NCBI RefSeq assembly: GCF_003945595.2
Contig: NW_024104418.1
Coordinates: 178,193-242,192, forward strand
Origin: Pipra filicauda
Taxonomy: Eukaryota > Chordata > Aves > Passeriformes > Pipridae
Length of the DNA stretch: 64,000 bases
Direction of reading: 5' to 3'
The translations under genes and the position numbers were made by a program. A model generated the notes under the pieces. The model was not told the origin of the DNA. It was given only the letters and a program-made list of their open reading frames with translations, and made no database searches. The first letter of the stretch is position 1. Each line of letters begins with the position of its first letter. Shown here piece after piece: positions 48,141-61,900 of this stretch.

Positions 48141-48541
48141 TCAGAGAATCAGAGAATCATAGAACTGTTAAGGTTGGAAAAGACCTCTAAGATCATCAAG
48201 TCCAACAATCCATCCAGCACTGCCACCGTGTTTGCCATTAAACCACCTCCTCAAGTGCCTTATCCATATGTTTTTTGAGCACTTCCAGGGATGGTGACTC
48301 CACCACTCCCCTAGGCAGCTCGTTCTAGCACTTTAAAACCTTTACATGAAGAAATTTTCCCTGATACCCAACCTAAACCTCCCCTGGTGCAACTTGAGGA
48401 TGCTTCCTCTCGTTGTTACCTGGGGAAAGGGACTGAAACCCACCTCACTACAACCTCCTCCAGCCCCTTCATCAGCTTTGTTGCCTTTCTCTGGACATTC
48501 TCCAGCACCTCAATGTCTTTCTTGTTGTGAGGGGCCCAAAA
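48141..48541 (-). mobile_element. CR1 LINE, longer 3' fragment in reverse orientation
   Basis: Plus-strand reading: cagagaatcatagaactg, ttaaggttggaaaagacctc, gcacttccagggatggtgac, tccaccactcccctaggca, gaagaaattttccctgatac, caacctaaacctcccctgg, ttgttgcctttctctggaca, ttctccagcacctcaatgtc, gtgaggggcccaaaa. The order is right for CR1 except that the block between 'cctctcgttgttacctgg' and 'ccttcatcagctttg' is shortened by an internal deletion. The preserved reach into the ORF2 end makes it one of the longer copies here. Confidence 0.95.
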
Positions 48542-50742
48542 TCATTCCCACCAAATCATATTGTGAAAAACAAAAAGAATAAGACACTACTTATGTACAC
48601 TTACTGGCAGGATAGAGTAACAAGTATGATGGGAAACCCTCTTTTACAGGCTCCTTTTTACCAGTGGCTTCTGTAGCCCCTAGTCCCAGCTATAGCCCTG
48701 TCACTGTGGCTGTTGGGACTTGCCTGGCTTGGGCAGAGGAATTCTACACATGGAATTCCACTGCAAGGTTGGGATTTAACCACTGTTAGGATTAATTAGC
48801 ATTACTTTCATTTTTATCCTCTGATTTGTTGCAAGTTTGATAAGTCCTCTGAGCAGCTGAAGCCAATATCCCTCTTTGGTAATTATAATCAATATATTTC
48901 TAGCAGCAATCCCAAGGAAGCCCCACCTTAAGAGTGGAATCTCACTGTACCTGGTGCTGCTCAAAACAAGGACAAGGAGGCCTCACCACAAGTAACATGA
49001 TGACTTTATCAACACCATCTTCTGCTGTAAGAAAAGTGAATAAAAGCCCCAACAACCCTTCAGGAGTGGAGAACCACACTTTACTTCTACGCATCTACTT
49101 CCAAGGTAATTTCATAAGTAAATTGAAGATTCTTCCAAACTATGAAATGAGCACAGGGCTCTTGTATTTTAATAATATCTGATTGCTTCTCATTCAAGCT
49201 GTGACATAATAGGGAAATTAATTAAACCAAATGTCACCTGTAGTCCTATCTATAATGAATTTCAGTGCCCTGAAACACTCCAAAAGTTGACACAGGAGCA
49301 CAAGAAATTGTATTAAAAGGCTATGGCATTTAGTAGGCACTTGATAAAGGGTAATGATATAAATCACACCAGCAGTTTTAGGTACTTGAAATAATCATTT
49401 ATTTATACACAGCTGCACTGTCTGGGGACCTTGGATGGGACCATGCCCTGCATGGGACCTCAGGATGGACTTAATTCCTTTGCACTAAAGAGAATCCTAC
49501 CCTTAGCTGGAACACAACAAACTGTGTCTCCTCTCCCCTCCTTTCCCCTCCCTCTCTTCTCCTCTCCTCTTTCTTATACTGTCCCTAGATCAGATGTTAA
49601 TTAATAACCTTATCCTGTCATAATCTAAAGACTGGTAATGAGAGAATTCTATCCATAGTTTTGATATAACATTACTTTTCCCTCGCAGCTGCAGATTTGG
49701 ATGTTTCCTGTGTTCTAGTTCTTTTCCTGGAGGGGGTTTGGGTGCTCAAGAGTAACCACAGAAGTTATATTGACCCAATATTACCCATATTTACCCAATT
49801 TAACATATTAAATATGGGTAACAAACATCAGAACATCATCCAGCCATTATCTCCCTTTCTGAAAGCAAAGAGGTCTCTGCCAACTCCTCCCTGAATGCTG
49901 ATGGTGGAGAGAAACCAAGACACAACATGGGGCTGTGCTTCGGAGTCTCGGTGTCCCCTGGCAATATCTGACCTGAGAAAAGTCTTTTGGGACAACTTTT
50001 TTTTCTTTCAGCATCTCCAGTTTGTATCCACTTTATGCCCTCATGATGGAAGAAGGCAAAATATCTTGGTCACATTCAATATCTTCCCAATGAACATATG
50101 GGAAATTATAGCAAAATCCAGCATCTGTAGGTTGAGCACACAGTTAATTTGGGTAACTTGGCAAATTTATTGGAGGGTCCTTGCTCTCCTTGGCCTTTCT
50201 TGTCTAATTATTCGTGCAGTCCTTTGTGTTTATCACTTCTGCAAGGCAGCCTTTAAAGAGCAGGCTCTTCCCTTGTGCCTGTGAAGGTTGTTTGGTTTGA
50301 TGCACCTCAGTAGGATGGTTGTGTTCCTCTTACTCCTCAGCAATTCCTGATGCCAACATATAAGAAGCTTTGATCTTTCCTTGCAGTTAAGCAAACAACA
50401 AGGAGCAAGCTTAGCATACTCCTTCACGCCCCCCTGGTTCATACCCACTTGTTTACAGCTCTGCAAATTTCAGCTAAACTCCATCTGCCTATTTTAAAAT
50501 GTATAAAAATGGTGTATAAAAATAGCTAAGCACCCTGCACAAATTGTCATAACCGATGTCCATATGGCAATTGTAAAAAAGAGAAATTTAAAAAGTTCAA
50601 GGCGAACAACTCAGAAAAAAGAACCCACAAAAATATTTACGACTTTTTTTTAAGTTCTTAAAAGTATAGTTAATCTTCCTGACACAAACCGTAATGAAAA
50701 TTTTGTTTCCAGCTTAGCATAAGTCCTTTAACCTTATAAATA
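48542..50742. other. Unique non-coding sequence
   Basis: No gene recognised. Contains the pyrimidine tract at 49527-49575. Frames up to 129 codons (49895-50284) have no domain features. Confidence 0.5.
49527..49575. repeat. Homopyrimidine (CT-rich) tract
   Basis: Nearly 50 bases made only of C and T (ctcctctcccctcctttccc and continuing). Such tracts can form triplex DNA; here it is best treated as simple repeat. Confidence 0.88.
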
Positions 50743-50938
50743 TGAGGGTGGTGAGGCACTGGCACAGGTTACTCAGAGAACTTTTGGCTGCCCCTACATC
50801 CCTGGAAGTGTCCAAGGTCAGGCTGGACGGGGCTTGGAGCAAGCTGGGCTAGTGGAAGGTGTCCCTGCCCATGGCAGAGGTTGGAATGAGATGATCTTTA
50901 AGGTCTCTTCCAATCCAGGCCATTCTGTGGTTCTGTGA
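50743..50938 (+). mobile_element. CR1 LINE, 3' end
   Basis: tgagggtggtgaggcactgg, cacaggttactcagag, catccctggaagtgtccaag, gcttggagcaagctgggct, tagtggaaggtgtccctgcc, tgagatgatctttaaggtct, cttccaatccaggccattct, gtggttctgtga. Plus-sense, complete through the terminal octamer region. Confidence 0.95.
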
Positions 50939-51878
50939 AATCATCCTTATTAGAATAGCCTTCAGATATATCTCAATGGTTAATACAGAACAAAATGCAC
51001 GAAATTAGCAGAAATTCTTCTCTTTTCCAGCCTAAACATACTCCTGGCTGGTTTATATACAATTGATCTGCCAAAATTGTCATTCAGTTATCAGGTATGT
51101 ACAAGGCTTTCAGAGTCAGGACACTGCAGTTGCATTCATGGCTCTGAAAGTTAGTTTGGAGTCAACATGAGAAGAGAGGAAGTCGGTGAATGGGCTGGAA
51201 CGGAAATGTCAAGCGAAAAAAGTGGATCTTATTTTCCTTTCAAATTGCTCAGCTTGGAGAGTGACAGGAAAAGTTTTCCATTTAAAAAACCCTTTTGTTT
51301 TCTGGAAGTTTTCAGCATCTAACAGTCGTGGGTTACAGTGGAAACTCTCTTGCCTCTTTTAGCTATGCTGTAATTTCCCTGAGAGGCAGACAGCTTAACA
51401 ATAATACTTACCATGTCATGAAGTGCTTCAAAGTCTTGCACAAACACTAAGGAACTTTCTGGAAGATTGGGAAGAAAATCATGGTTAAACACAGCTGCAT
51501 CTTAGTTAATATTTTAAAATATATTTATTTACAAGAGACGTGTAATTAGAACTGGGAGGAGAGAATTCTGCTCTCACTGCAGAGTGCAGTTGTCAGTCAA
51601 ACCATTTTTAAACCTTGGTCTGAGGCTGTGTCTACACATAACAGTTGGGATTGACAGGCAAGTTCCATCTCCGTGGATGTAACAACCTATTTTCGAATAA
51701 TAATGTGGGTTTTGATTGGCACCTCAACAATGGCAGAATTCAGCCATCCATGTACCCTTTTTATACCTGATTATCTGCTGCTGTGCCACTCGGTTGTCAT
51801 ACACATCCCAGCTGTCAATAAAAGTGGGTCTAGTGCTCAGCTGTACACAACCAGCACAGTTCAGGGGGGCTGGACATC

Positions 51879-51933
51879 AAAATAAAAATATTAAAAACAA
51901 TTTAAAAAATTAAAATAATTAAAAAATTTAATA
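51879..51933. repeat. A/T-only low-complexity tract
   Basis: Some 55 bases of A and T with a single C, built from aaaat/attaaa words. It could be the eroded tail of an old retroposed copy, but the sequence to the left is not recognisable. Confidence 0.75.
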
Positions 51934-52556
51934 CTCTGCCTCCCTGACTGATTGGCTGCACCCTGAGCAGTGCGACTGCTGTTTCCAGGTCCTTTATAAA
52001 TATATCCTTGGCAGTTAAACCCTGGCATTGGTTATAACTTCAAAGGTGGCACAAAAGAAGCCCAGAGATGGGAGTGAGTGAGTTTGAAATGTTCAGAAAT
52101 GGCCCAGTCCAATGTGTCTCACTCCTCACATCACCTTTCTACATTGGATGACTACAACAAACCCAAACAGCCCTGAGTTCCACACTGGGATCTTGACATC
52201 TCGGTTTCCTCACAGCAAAATGTTGCTTTGATTTACCAGGCAGATTCTTCTGAGGTTTTGTAAAGTTCAGAGAAGTCACACTTGTGATGCATGTTTGCTC
52301 TACTGTGGACAGAACATCTTCTTTCTTCATTTAAGAGATCTCGGCTCGTATTGTGGCAATAGAGGGGTTTGTGTGCTGAGCCATTTCGTGCCTTTTGAAA
52401 AGCACTTTGTCAAATATTAGGCTTTATATCTTTGCCAGGTAGTAATACTGCAATTCATTTACTCGGGGATTCCAATGGTAGGAGAGTAGAGCTCTCCTGT
52501 CCTGAAATTTGATTGTCTGATATGAATTATTCTTCCAAACTTCCCTTAGTTTCAGT

Positions 52557-52574
52557 AGAGAGAGAGAGAGAGAC
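52557..52574. repeat. (AG)n microsatellite
   Basis: Nine AG units in a row. Confidence 0.9.
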
Positions 52575-54710
52575 AGCATCGGGAATTAATTCATCCCGTC
52601 CATCTCACCCAATTTCCAAGGAGGGGTGAGTTGCCCCCATGTCTCTCAATATTGAACAACAGTGTCCTGCACGTGCACTCTTGTGCTTCCTGTGATTTCT
52701 CTTCTTCAGTAGCACGAGCTGCTGATGACAAGATGAAATTTTTAAAACAAGAATTTCTTGGTCTCTCAACCCTGCTTTAAAACATTGTCATGTGTGCTTG
52801 TGAGAGCCACTAAATATAAACAAACATGTCTATCATGACATTTGGAGGCAGATGTATCTCAGCTGACTCAGACCCCCATCTTAATGTTACCCCTCTCAGA
52901 TAAACACTTCCCTGATAGCTGCCAGTAAAAGAACATTCAGGAGATTTCTCAGGCACTGCCTCCTAACCTCTTCCATTCTCTTTTAGCCTCAAAAGCCAGT
53001 TTGATTTCTCTGCACAGTAACTATCTTTATGACAATAATTTAAGGTAACCTTTGTCTATAAGGACACAGAAAAGCTATTCCAGCTTAAGGTTACCTGAGA
53101 ATTTCAGATATTCATTTAGGGAAGCAAAAGAAGAAATGCTGAACAGCAGGTCCCAGATCTACATTTTCCAGTGCAGGTGTATGAAGAAGTGAAGAAGCAA
53201 AGCCAATATCTGTATTTCTAAATTAGCTGCCTTGTTTTCAGTCAGTGCAGAAAACTTGAACTTCTGAGCTGAAAGTTCTCAGATTTCTGTCTTTTCAGGG
53301 AATGCATATTTAAATTGTTTTGTCCTGTGTTTCAGTTTTACTGCCTTGTGGGAAAGATGACTCGGTGGCTGAAGAGGACAAGTAATTTTGCTTACATCAC
53401 ATTGTTTATAAACATCAAGGAGAATATTCCCATCTTATCCCATTCCTACTAAATAACATGTTATTTTAGAAACCGGAGTTCCACCACAGGTGGTGGAAGG
53501 CATCCACTATCTTTTCTAGAAAGTGTTCAGCTTGTAAGAGAATTCACTTTTTTCTTCATTTCATTGCTCGATTTCTTCTTCTACAGTAAATCTTGACTTA
53601 TGTTTTCTAGGAAGGCTGTAAAGTTCCGTTCAAAATCCACAAAAAATACGTTATTAATTTATTGAAAATTAACCACAGCTGTAAAAAAAATTATTTATCT
53701 TATTAGAATATGGTGCTTGTATGTTTATCTTCAAAATTTCAATCAGTTCAAGCAAAGAGGTTTTCTTTTATTCTTTTTAATTAATATATTCAGTATAAAT
53801 GACTGATTTATATCTCGGTAATAAAATTTTAAGCTAATTCAGGGAAAATAATTAGATTTGATAAGTGTCAAGCAACTCAAAAATTCAGTGGAATGTATTT
53901 ACACTTGGTGATTTTCCCTCGGGAAATTCAGAATTTAGTGTCGGAAATATTTTTGCTAAATTCTGTAAGAGTTTAAGCAGGAGAAATAGCATTTCAGCAA
54001 ATTGATCTGAGACAGTTCTGGGACTGTGTTATATACTTACACAAAAATCTGTTCTGTCTTTTCATTTCCTGGCATTGCTCAGATTAGGAAATGAAAACAA
54101 AATAATTTAATCACATCGAGTTTGGTTTATGATGGACATACAGGTTTATAATACATGACTGCATGTACTCCTCTATTAAAATGAACTAACTATGGCTTAG
54201 AGTGGATGGAGAGATTAGGAATTTTCACAAAAACTAATAAAACTGAATGTTACTGAAAAAATAATGTGAACTTGGTCTAGCAATTGGTTCACATGCAGGT
54301 TAAGAACTTGACATTTCTGACATTAAACAAATGAATAATTGTGTTGGCTCAAATAGTAGAAATCTATGCTTCAATTACAAAGTCTAATCCCTCTGTATAA
54401 TTCATGAAGCAGAAAGACTTTCTGTCCACAAAATGTTGTTTGAAGTGAGTTGTTTACCCAAAAAATCTGTAAGACTGGATGCTTTATTTCCAAAGGTGTT
54501 CTGCTTCCAGTCAAAATGATGAGGTTTCATGCACAAGTGATTTGCTGCAAACTTTATCCCGGGGGCATCAGCATGGATGACTATGAAACTTCCTTTACCT
54601 GTGCAGTTTTTGATTGTTTTTATTGTTTTCCCTCTCCTTATAAGCAGAAACATTTTTAATCAGAAGACAATACCCACAGTGAAACCTACATATGTGGTGA
54701 GTTTTATTTA

Positions 54711-54806
54711 TGATCTCTGAGATCATCAAGTCCAACCATGAACCCAGTGCTGCCAAGGCCACCACTGAACCATGTCCCGAAGTGCCACATCCACACATCT
54801 TTTAAA
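54711..54806 (-). mobile_element. CR1 LINE, short 3' fragment in reverse orientation
   Basis: tgatctctgagatcatcaag, tccaaccatgaacccagtgc, tgccaaggccaccactgaac, catgtcccgaagtgccacat, ccacacatcttttaaa match the reverse complement of CR1 just inside its 3' end. The terminal octamer and the next few bases are lost. Confidence 0.9.
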
Positions 54807-55569
54807 TGAGAAACTTATCAACAACTCAATATCAACAACACAATATCTGTGTACTCAAATGTCTGTGAGCTCAAAGTCATTGAGAAAGAAAGAAATGATA
54901 CTCAGTTTTTACAGAAGGTTACGTTAACCGAGGATGACCAGATTGATGACAGAATTTCTGACCCAAACTAGGTGAAAAATCAGTGGAGATCACTGTTCTG
55001 GAGTGTGCTGTTTAACTTTACAGGTCATAAATAATTCCAGAAGAGGGTCTATGCTGGGGAAGAGAGAACTTGCAGACGAGCACTGGTGAAACTCTGCGAT
55101 CTTGTTACTGAGAGGTTCATTGAACCTGGGAGGTTCATTGCTTTCTAGATGCACATTCTGGTGAAGCTGTGAAGTAACCAGCAGGTGAGCAATAACCATA
55201 TTATTGCTCTGTTTTTCTGATTATTTACTTCATCACCCATCTGTCCCTATTTTGTTCTGCTGTAAAAACAATGTTCCTCAGGACTATGTTGAAACCTGCT
55301 GTGTTCAGAGGAGGAAGGCAAGCGAGAAGAGGCAGTAGGTGGTTTGTCCCCTCAGGCTGCCACTTTGATATTTTTCATATGATTTTTCCATAGAAGAAAA
55401 TAGGGAAGTTCTTGTGTAGATCCCCTGCCAGCCTGCCATAGGGCTTGTTTCTGTTTCAAGCAAGGAAAAAGGATAATAAATAAGAATAAAATGTCATAAG
55501 CACCTAATGCTGCAGAACAGGTATCGCCTGGGCTGTAAGAGTTGTCCTCGCTGTCTTTAGAGCATCGTG
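54807..55569. other. Unique non-coding sequence
   Basis: I recognise nothing. A short duplication of gaggttcattg occurs near 55111 and 55130. Confidence 0.45.
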
Positions 55570-55740
55570 AGCTGTGACTTATTGCAAGGCCAAGGGTAAG
55601 GTCTGGCACCTGGGTCAGGGCAATCCCAAGCACAGACACAGGCTGGGTGGTGAATGGATTGAGAGCAGCCCTGGGGAGAAGGATTTGGGGGTGTTGGTTG
55701 ACAAGAAGCTCAGCATGACTCGAGCCAGAAACCAGCGGTG
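55570..55740 (+). pseudogene. CR1 LINE ORF2 (reverse transcriptase protein) C-terminal fragment
   Basis: A plus-strand translation across this stretch reads [17 protein letters not shown], then [19 protein letters not shown]. This matches the conserved region near the C-terminus of the avian CR1 ORF2 protein, which supplies the endonuclease and reverse transcriptase for CR1 retrotransposition. Only about 55 codons remain, with no start, no catalytic domains and no attached CR1 3' end, so it is a dead fragment. A 133-codon minus-strand frame across it is antisense. It is the only piece of CR1 in the window with clearly readable protein sequence. Confidence 0.85.
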
Positions 55741-57604
55741 ATGTCTGGGACATTTATGCAGGGATAAAAACAGACTGCAAATAAGATATGAAATTCCAAA
55801 GCAAAAATGTTGATGGCTGAAAGAAGTGCCTAGTGGTGTTAACTCAACTGAAAAGTTTGAAGACTTTCATAGAGAAGATTTCTAGATTTCCTTCCAGCCA
55901 AAAATGCACAAATAATAAGGAATTGGTATCTTAAGCAAAAAGAAGCACAGGAAGGAAGGATTCCAGGCTCCTTTCCCTGAATAATTAGCTCTAAAAAAAT
56001 GAACAAAAAGCTTAGAAGGAATATTGAAAAAGCACTAATCCTCAAAGTATAAGATCTTGGGGTCAAGAAGGATACAGTTGCAATGTAAATTGCCAAGTGT
56101 ATGTTTAGCAAAGGTTCTTCAGTCCTATAAGTAAAAGAAAGGGAGGAAGGAATAAAAGATTGTTCAGTGCAGATAGACCTACAAGTTATGTTGAATAGGG
56201 GTAGAAAATAAAATAAATATTCTGCCTTAGTTTGCAACAAAAACGCATAAAGGGAATAAGAGGATGAAAAAATAGGAATGACAGTACAGAAAATGGCACA
56301 ACAGTGATAGAAGAGAATTCTCCAAATAGGTGGGTCACACCATTTTAGAATGACAGTTGTATTATCAAGAAGTGGGGAACATGGCTATCACAGAAAAGGC
56401 AAGGACATTAAACATGGGACAAATACTGAATAACTGGTATAATGGAAATGAGGTGAAAATCACTATAGAAATATGCATGAATATGGAAAGCTACCTTATT
56501 TACTTGACAACAAGGCCTGAGCAAGGATACAATTTCTCTTTTTACGCTTTTGAGGAAAACAACAGCAGGGAAGATAAAAGGAGCTATTGATGCTAAAGAA
56601 CATGCTGGCACTAGTGCAAAAGGCTATAGCATTTGCCATGACCTTACTGACTTTAGGTAAAGTTGGGAAGAAATTAGAAGGCTCAGAGCTCCTAAATTTC
56701 TGGGGCTCTGAAGCGATCTTTCTATCACAGGGTGATAAAAAACCCCTGTGCTTTAGTAGCAGTTCATATAGGAGAAGGAATTAGAATTTATTGAAGAACC
56801 AACATAAAGAGGGCCAAAACATTTTCAGGAATTTTGTGAACAAGGCAGAATAGCACAGGAGATCCCACAGGCTCTGCACATCTGCCCACTCCATGCAGGT
56901 GCCTGATATGCTCTGAAACACCTCGGGTAGTGCCAAGCAGCTGCTAGAAAGATGAATCCCTCTTCTGCAATGCAGACACCTCTATGTGAGCAAACACCTC
57001 TTGGTGTCTGTGTCAGCAGAGAGCTCCAGATCCGTGTGTTTGTCTCCCTTGACTACAAAGAGATCACAGTAATGAGCTGAAATGCAGATGCTGTTGTTGT
57101 GTGGTTGGATGAGATGAGCTACATTTGGACCGTGCGTGTCACGGGTGTTTTAAAAAAGCAGTGCAAGTGTCTAGAAAATTACCCTGAAGCTGTGGTTGTT
57201 AAAGAAGATTGAGAGAAGATGTGACAAGTGTCTTCCACTGAGTTAAAGGTAGCAGAGGTAGAAATGTGCTTCTTCCTGTTCGCTACATGTGGGAAAAAGA
57301 AATTGTTTAAATAACAGCAAGAGTCATTTGTACTCTCTACCCAGGAGGTTTTTCTTGGAGGAAGGAGAGTTAAGAGCTAGAAGAGACTGTGTGGTGAGAA
57401 ATGGCACCACTGCCCACAAAAAGCAGAATGGGGAAGAGTGTGAAAGTGTTTGCCTCAAGTTCAGCTGAATACCAGGCTGGCATTTTTCAGGTAGTGGTTG
57501 GGATGATCTCTTGATTCTCTGCCAGCCCTGTTTTCTACTGTTTCTCTGATTAAAATCATATCAGGCTTTAAAATAATTCTTTAACATACTGCTCCTTTTT
57601 TTTT

Positions 57605-57642
57605 GAAAAGATGTGTAGTTTTCGAAAAGATATGTAGCTTAT
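57605..57642. repeat. 19-bp imperfect tandem duplication
   Basis: gaaaagatgtgtagttttc is followed immediately by gaaaagatatgtagcttat, two adjoining copies with a few mismatches. Confidence 0.8.
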
Positions 57643-58926
57643 TCCTTCAGAATCTTCTGTATTTTCCTGCCCCTGAACATATAAAATGAGGTCAAAACAG
57701 ACTGAACAATAAGGCAGCATATATCTTTGTTCCTACTTTACATTTGTATCCAAACTTTTTTTTTCCCCCCACAATCTCTAAAAACTTTGATTTTGATCAC
57801 AGATCAAAAAATTTCCCTTTTATTGAACCAGAAATTCCCACTTTGATTATTCAAGATGCTTCCAATTTAATTTCATCTGCTCTGTTCCCCGCTTTCTGTA
57901 GGTAAGTCACCTGTTGTGACCATACTTACCTAGCATTGCTGGCCATGAAAACCACCTTCTCTTCACTCAGGTGTTCTCAGGCAGTTTTAACATGAAACCA
58001 GGAATGTGAGACAGATTTCTGCTCAGAAGGCAGATTTTCATTTATGTTTGCACACAGAGTTGTGGTTACAGAGGAGCCTGAGGTTTTTACTTGCTGTGTT
58101 TTGTGAAAACTCTGCACTCCATTAACTTCAACTTGTTTGGATTTTACATCAAGTTACATAACTCAGACTTAGAAACTTCACTGAAGATTGTTTTATTCTC
58201 TATAGTAAAGGTGATATATGGTGGGGAAAAAGTATTCAGGCAGCTTTCTTCAAAACTCTGTTCTTGCTCTTTGTGTTGATAAAGGTGACGGTGCTTCCGA
58301 AAGTGTCAGCTGCTCCAGGCTGGATCCTTCATCATCCAAAGAGGTGTTTCTGTTGTTCACTCAAACTTTTAACTAGAATTGCAGCCACTAGTGCTATTCT
58401 TGCAGTTCAGTTGGAGGAATGGTGTGAGGGCTGGTTCCCCAAACTAGACTTGCTCCTCTATGGTAAAACACCAAGGTGCAGAGTCCAAAGAGGGGCAGCA
58501 AATAAATAGTTGATTGAGCAGGTTTGTTCAGATCTACACCTCAGGGATGGCTCCTCTCCCTCTATGGTCTGCAAAACATTGGCCAATCCTTTCATCACAT
58601 CTCTCTGCATTACTCATCTGTGAGTTAACAGAGCTCCAGAGGTGGGGATGAGGGTTTCTGGTCATAGATTTACAATTAATGAGTAACTTGCTTGTGAGTA
58701 AGCTCTGGTGGTACTTGTAGGTTCTTTCTGAGTGTCATCATATGCTGTATGTTTGACTTGTCACCTTGGGCTTTTTGCAGTTTTGGGGAAGACTCTTGCC
58801 TTTGTGCCTGTTTGTACTTTACTTGAGCACAGGAAGATCCTGGCATTGACTGAAGCATCTGTGGGGCCCTAAGTCATATCTTACCATGAGTTTTGAGCCT
58901 GTTTGAAGAGCATCATGAAGAGCTCC

Positions 58927-58943
58927 TTTTTTTTTTTTTTTTT
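58927..58943. repeat. Poly-T run (17 T)
   Basis: A seventeen-base T homopolymer followed by cccctctctgtattcc. Confidence 0.9.
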
Positions 58944-61900
58944 CCCCTCTCTGTATTCCTGGCTTTTGAAGTCTGTAGTGCTCTCCTAGGTTTGACTCTT
59001 CAGTCCTGTGAGTAATGGCTCTCAGATGGCACTTGGAGTCACAGCATTTTCTCCTGCAGTGGCTGTGTGCACTCACAAACCTCCAGGAAAGAAGGGGCAA
59101 AATGACAAGACAGCTAAAGCTGAGGTATTTTCAAAGGCTGTTTCCAAAAACCGTTGTGGGCTGCCTGTCCCACTGAATTACTGCAGTAAGTTTTGCATGC
59201 TCCCTATTATTTCTTTATGCCCTATTTGAAAAGGTTGTAAACCTTTTATGGATGCCATTATCTCATTTTTATTTAAATGCCAGCCTCTCTGAATGTGATG
59301 ACCTTGTGAATTCCCAGCTCATATATCCAGAGGGGAGTTATGGCCATTGCTGTGCACACCTGTAAAAGGTGTATCTGCTCTCCAAGAACCAGCTGCCTGA
59401 CAGGAGAGAACAACAGTGTCCTGTGTTACCCACTTTTATTTCTTCCAAGGACAGTGAAAGCTGTAACATGGAGCTTTACAGAAGAACAGGCTGATCTTTG
59501 TTACACAGAAACTGGTAAACTGTTTCTTAGATAAGGCAATTTAGGAAGATGAGACAGATATAGCTGTTCCTAACTCTTGAGAGTGATTCATCTAACCTTT
59601 AAGGGCCCCTCTAACACCCTTTTCCCCCTCATGTTGCAGTATTCTCCCTGCTTGCAGTGTCTGTGTGAGTTTCTAATCCTTCTTGGAATTCTGCAACAAT
59701 TCGGGAGCTCAAGATACTGTGAATACTGCTAAGGAAATATTTAAACTTATCTGTTGCAGTCTGATTGCTTTGCTTTTCTTCCTTTTCCTTGCTGTAAGAG
59801 AGGGGGCATATAGGAGTGTTTTGACTTCACTTGCTCAATAATTTATTAGTTTGTGCACCTCTTTCTTATGCCCCACTTCTTCAAAAACAAATACTGTTCC
59901 CACTAACAAAGATAGTGACAGCATTTAAGGACTGGAAAGTTCTTCTCATTTAATTTGCCCTTCAAGATTAGCCTAATCACTTTCTAATCCCTCCCCTTTT
60001 GGCTCTCTGTGATTTAGTTATCCAGATCCAATTGCATTTATTCCACTTAATCAGTTATTTTATGGTCCAACCCAAGACTGTCACTTATGATCACTGATTT
60101 TTCAAAGTGTTTTAAATCAATTTAATTAATTTCCATCTAATCTCTCCCAGAACTTTTGGGATGTTGCTTTCTACACCAATTATCCTCTCAAATTACTGGC
60201 ATGTGCTTGTTAAGAAATTTCCTCTTCTCCCTGAGTTCCTTCTTACGTAGCTGTTGAGTTCATGGCCCTTGTGAGAGCAGAGGGAGCTTGAAATTTGCTG
60301 CTCTCCTTTTTTTTAATGGGTTCTGTTCGTAATGTTGTTTGCAGGACAAAGAGGAGGTCAAAGAGCTATTTGGCATCTAGCAACTATGAGATAAATATCT
60401 GCTTCACCCTGACTTTTAGCCATGCATCAGGTTAAAACAGGGAAAATGCACTGAAATACATCCTCAGTCTGAAAAAGTTTATATTTCTTTGGATACTTTA
60501 CATGTTAATGTATAATATACATCTGTAAAATCAGCCTTGTATGTAAATAAAATATGTCTAAATGAATGTATATACAATCATGTTCATATCTGCAAAACTA
60601 TTACTTGCCCTCTGTAATTTAAAAGTTACAAATTTTGCATCTGTACTGCTTTATGATGTTCTGCAGATTTTTTAAAGACTTATTTTGGATTATCAGCTGA
60701 CCTGACTGACCAGATGAATAGAGTAGAACCTCAGTTTCTTGTTACAATTATTTAAGGCAGAAAGAGGAATTTAGTACAGTACAGAAGAGTGAGAATAGGC
60801 CAGGGTAAAATCCTACCTGGGGATGGAAAACAGGGAGAAGGAGAGAACCACACACTGACTGTGGGAGAAGCAGCCAGACCAGAGGTCATGGTGATAATTC
60901 AGTGTTATGACTCAGTGTTGTGTTTATGCACCTCAAATGATTCTGTGTTATTAAATATGAATTGTATTTAACTCACCGCTTGCAGGAAATTATTTCCCTT
61001 TATTCTTCCAAGAAGTCTTTGGCAGGAAAAGGACAGACACTCCCTCTAGCGTCCTACTATTGAGAGCAAAATAAAGTTCACTCTATTTTTTGGCCATTGG
61101 CTGTCATCCTCCGTGATGTCTCACAGACGTGCTGATTCCAACCTGGTTTTTAAAATCCTTTCCAACACAATTGCTCCAAACTGATTGCACCGAGATGAAA
61201 AAAGAACTTGCCTGTCAAAGCCCCCTTTGAATCAGGAATGGGACTTAATGGGAACAATCATCTGTCGTGTTGTAGGACTTGAGCAGCCTGCTCAGAAACC
61301 AGGGGTGACCAGCACTATAAAAACCAGGGTCAAAAAGACTAACCCTGATGGAAGAGACTTGTATTTGATACATGAAGGTGAAGGGAAGTTTCCCAGTGTC
61401 CAAGAGAAGTAAAACAATGCTTAGCTACACACTCACATCAGGTCCTGAGACATTCCAGGATGGATAATAAAAACACATTTTACAGGGTTCAGTGGGCTAG
61501 AGAAGTCCCTCACTGTCCCTGTTAGTGTCAGTGGGCAGCATGTGCCCAATGCTTTACACCCTGCACAATGCCCTGGCTTGGGAAAAAGTTATGTTGTGCT
61601 GTTTGTTGGAGCTCCAGGGTTAGTTTTGGACTGCTTTTAACACTGCCTGCTTCTGTGGAAAGGCTAAGCAAATCCTTGGGCCATAAATCCAACTTCCATG
61701 TCATGGAAATGTTTTTGAAGCTCCCAGCAAAGCCTGCTTGAGTTTCTCTTTGACACAAAATCTGGGACAAATGGGAGAGTTCTGCATGCCTTGGTTACAA
61801 ATATCCAAAATGAACAATACCCCAATTCTTCACAGCTGCTCAGGTCAGACTTGCTTGGTTTTTTTTGTATTTTGCTGTTGTAATTCTTTGTGTAGATGAA

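Larger units (their letters stand above)
50939..54710. other. Unique non-coding sequence
   Basis: No gene recognised. It includes a very A/T-rich tract at 51879-51933 and the (AG)n repeat at 52557. The region 53600-53900 is strongly AT-rich. Confidence 0.5.

Noticed and set aside
55352..55753. Minus-strand 133-codon frame
   Set aside because: Antisense to the CR1 ORF2 remnant; the plus strand gives the recognisable CR1 protein instead.
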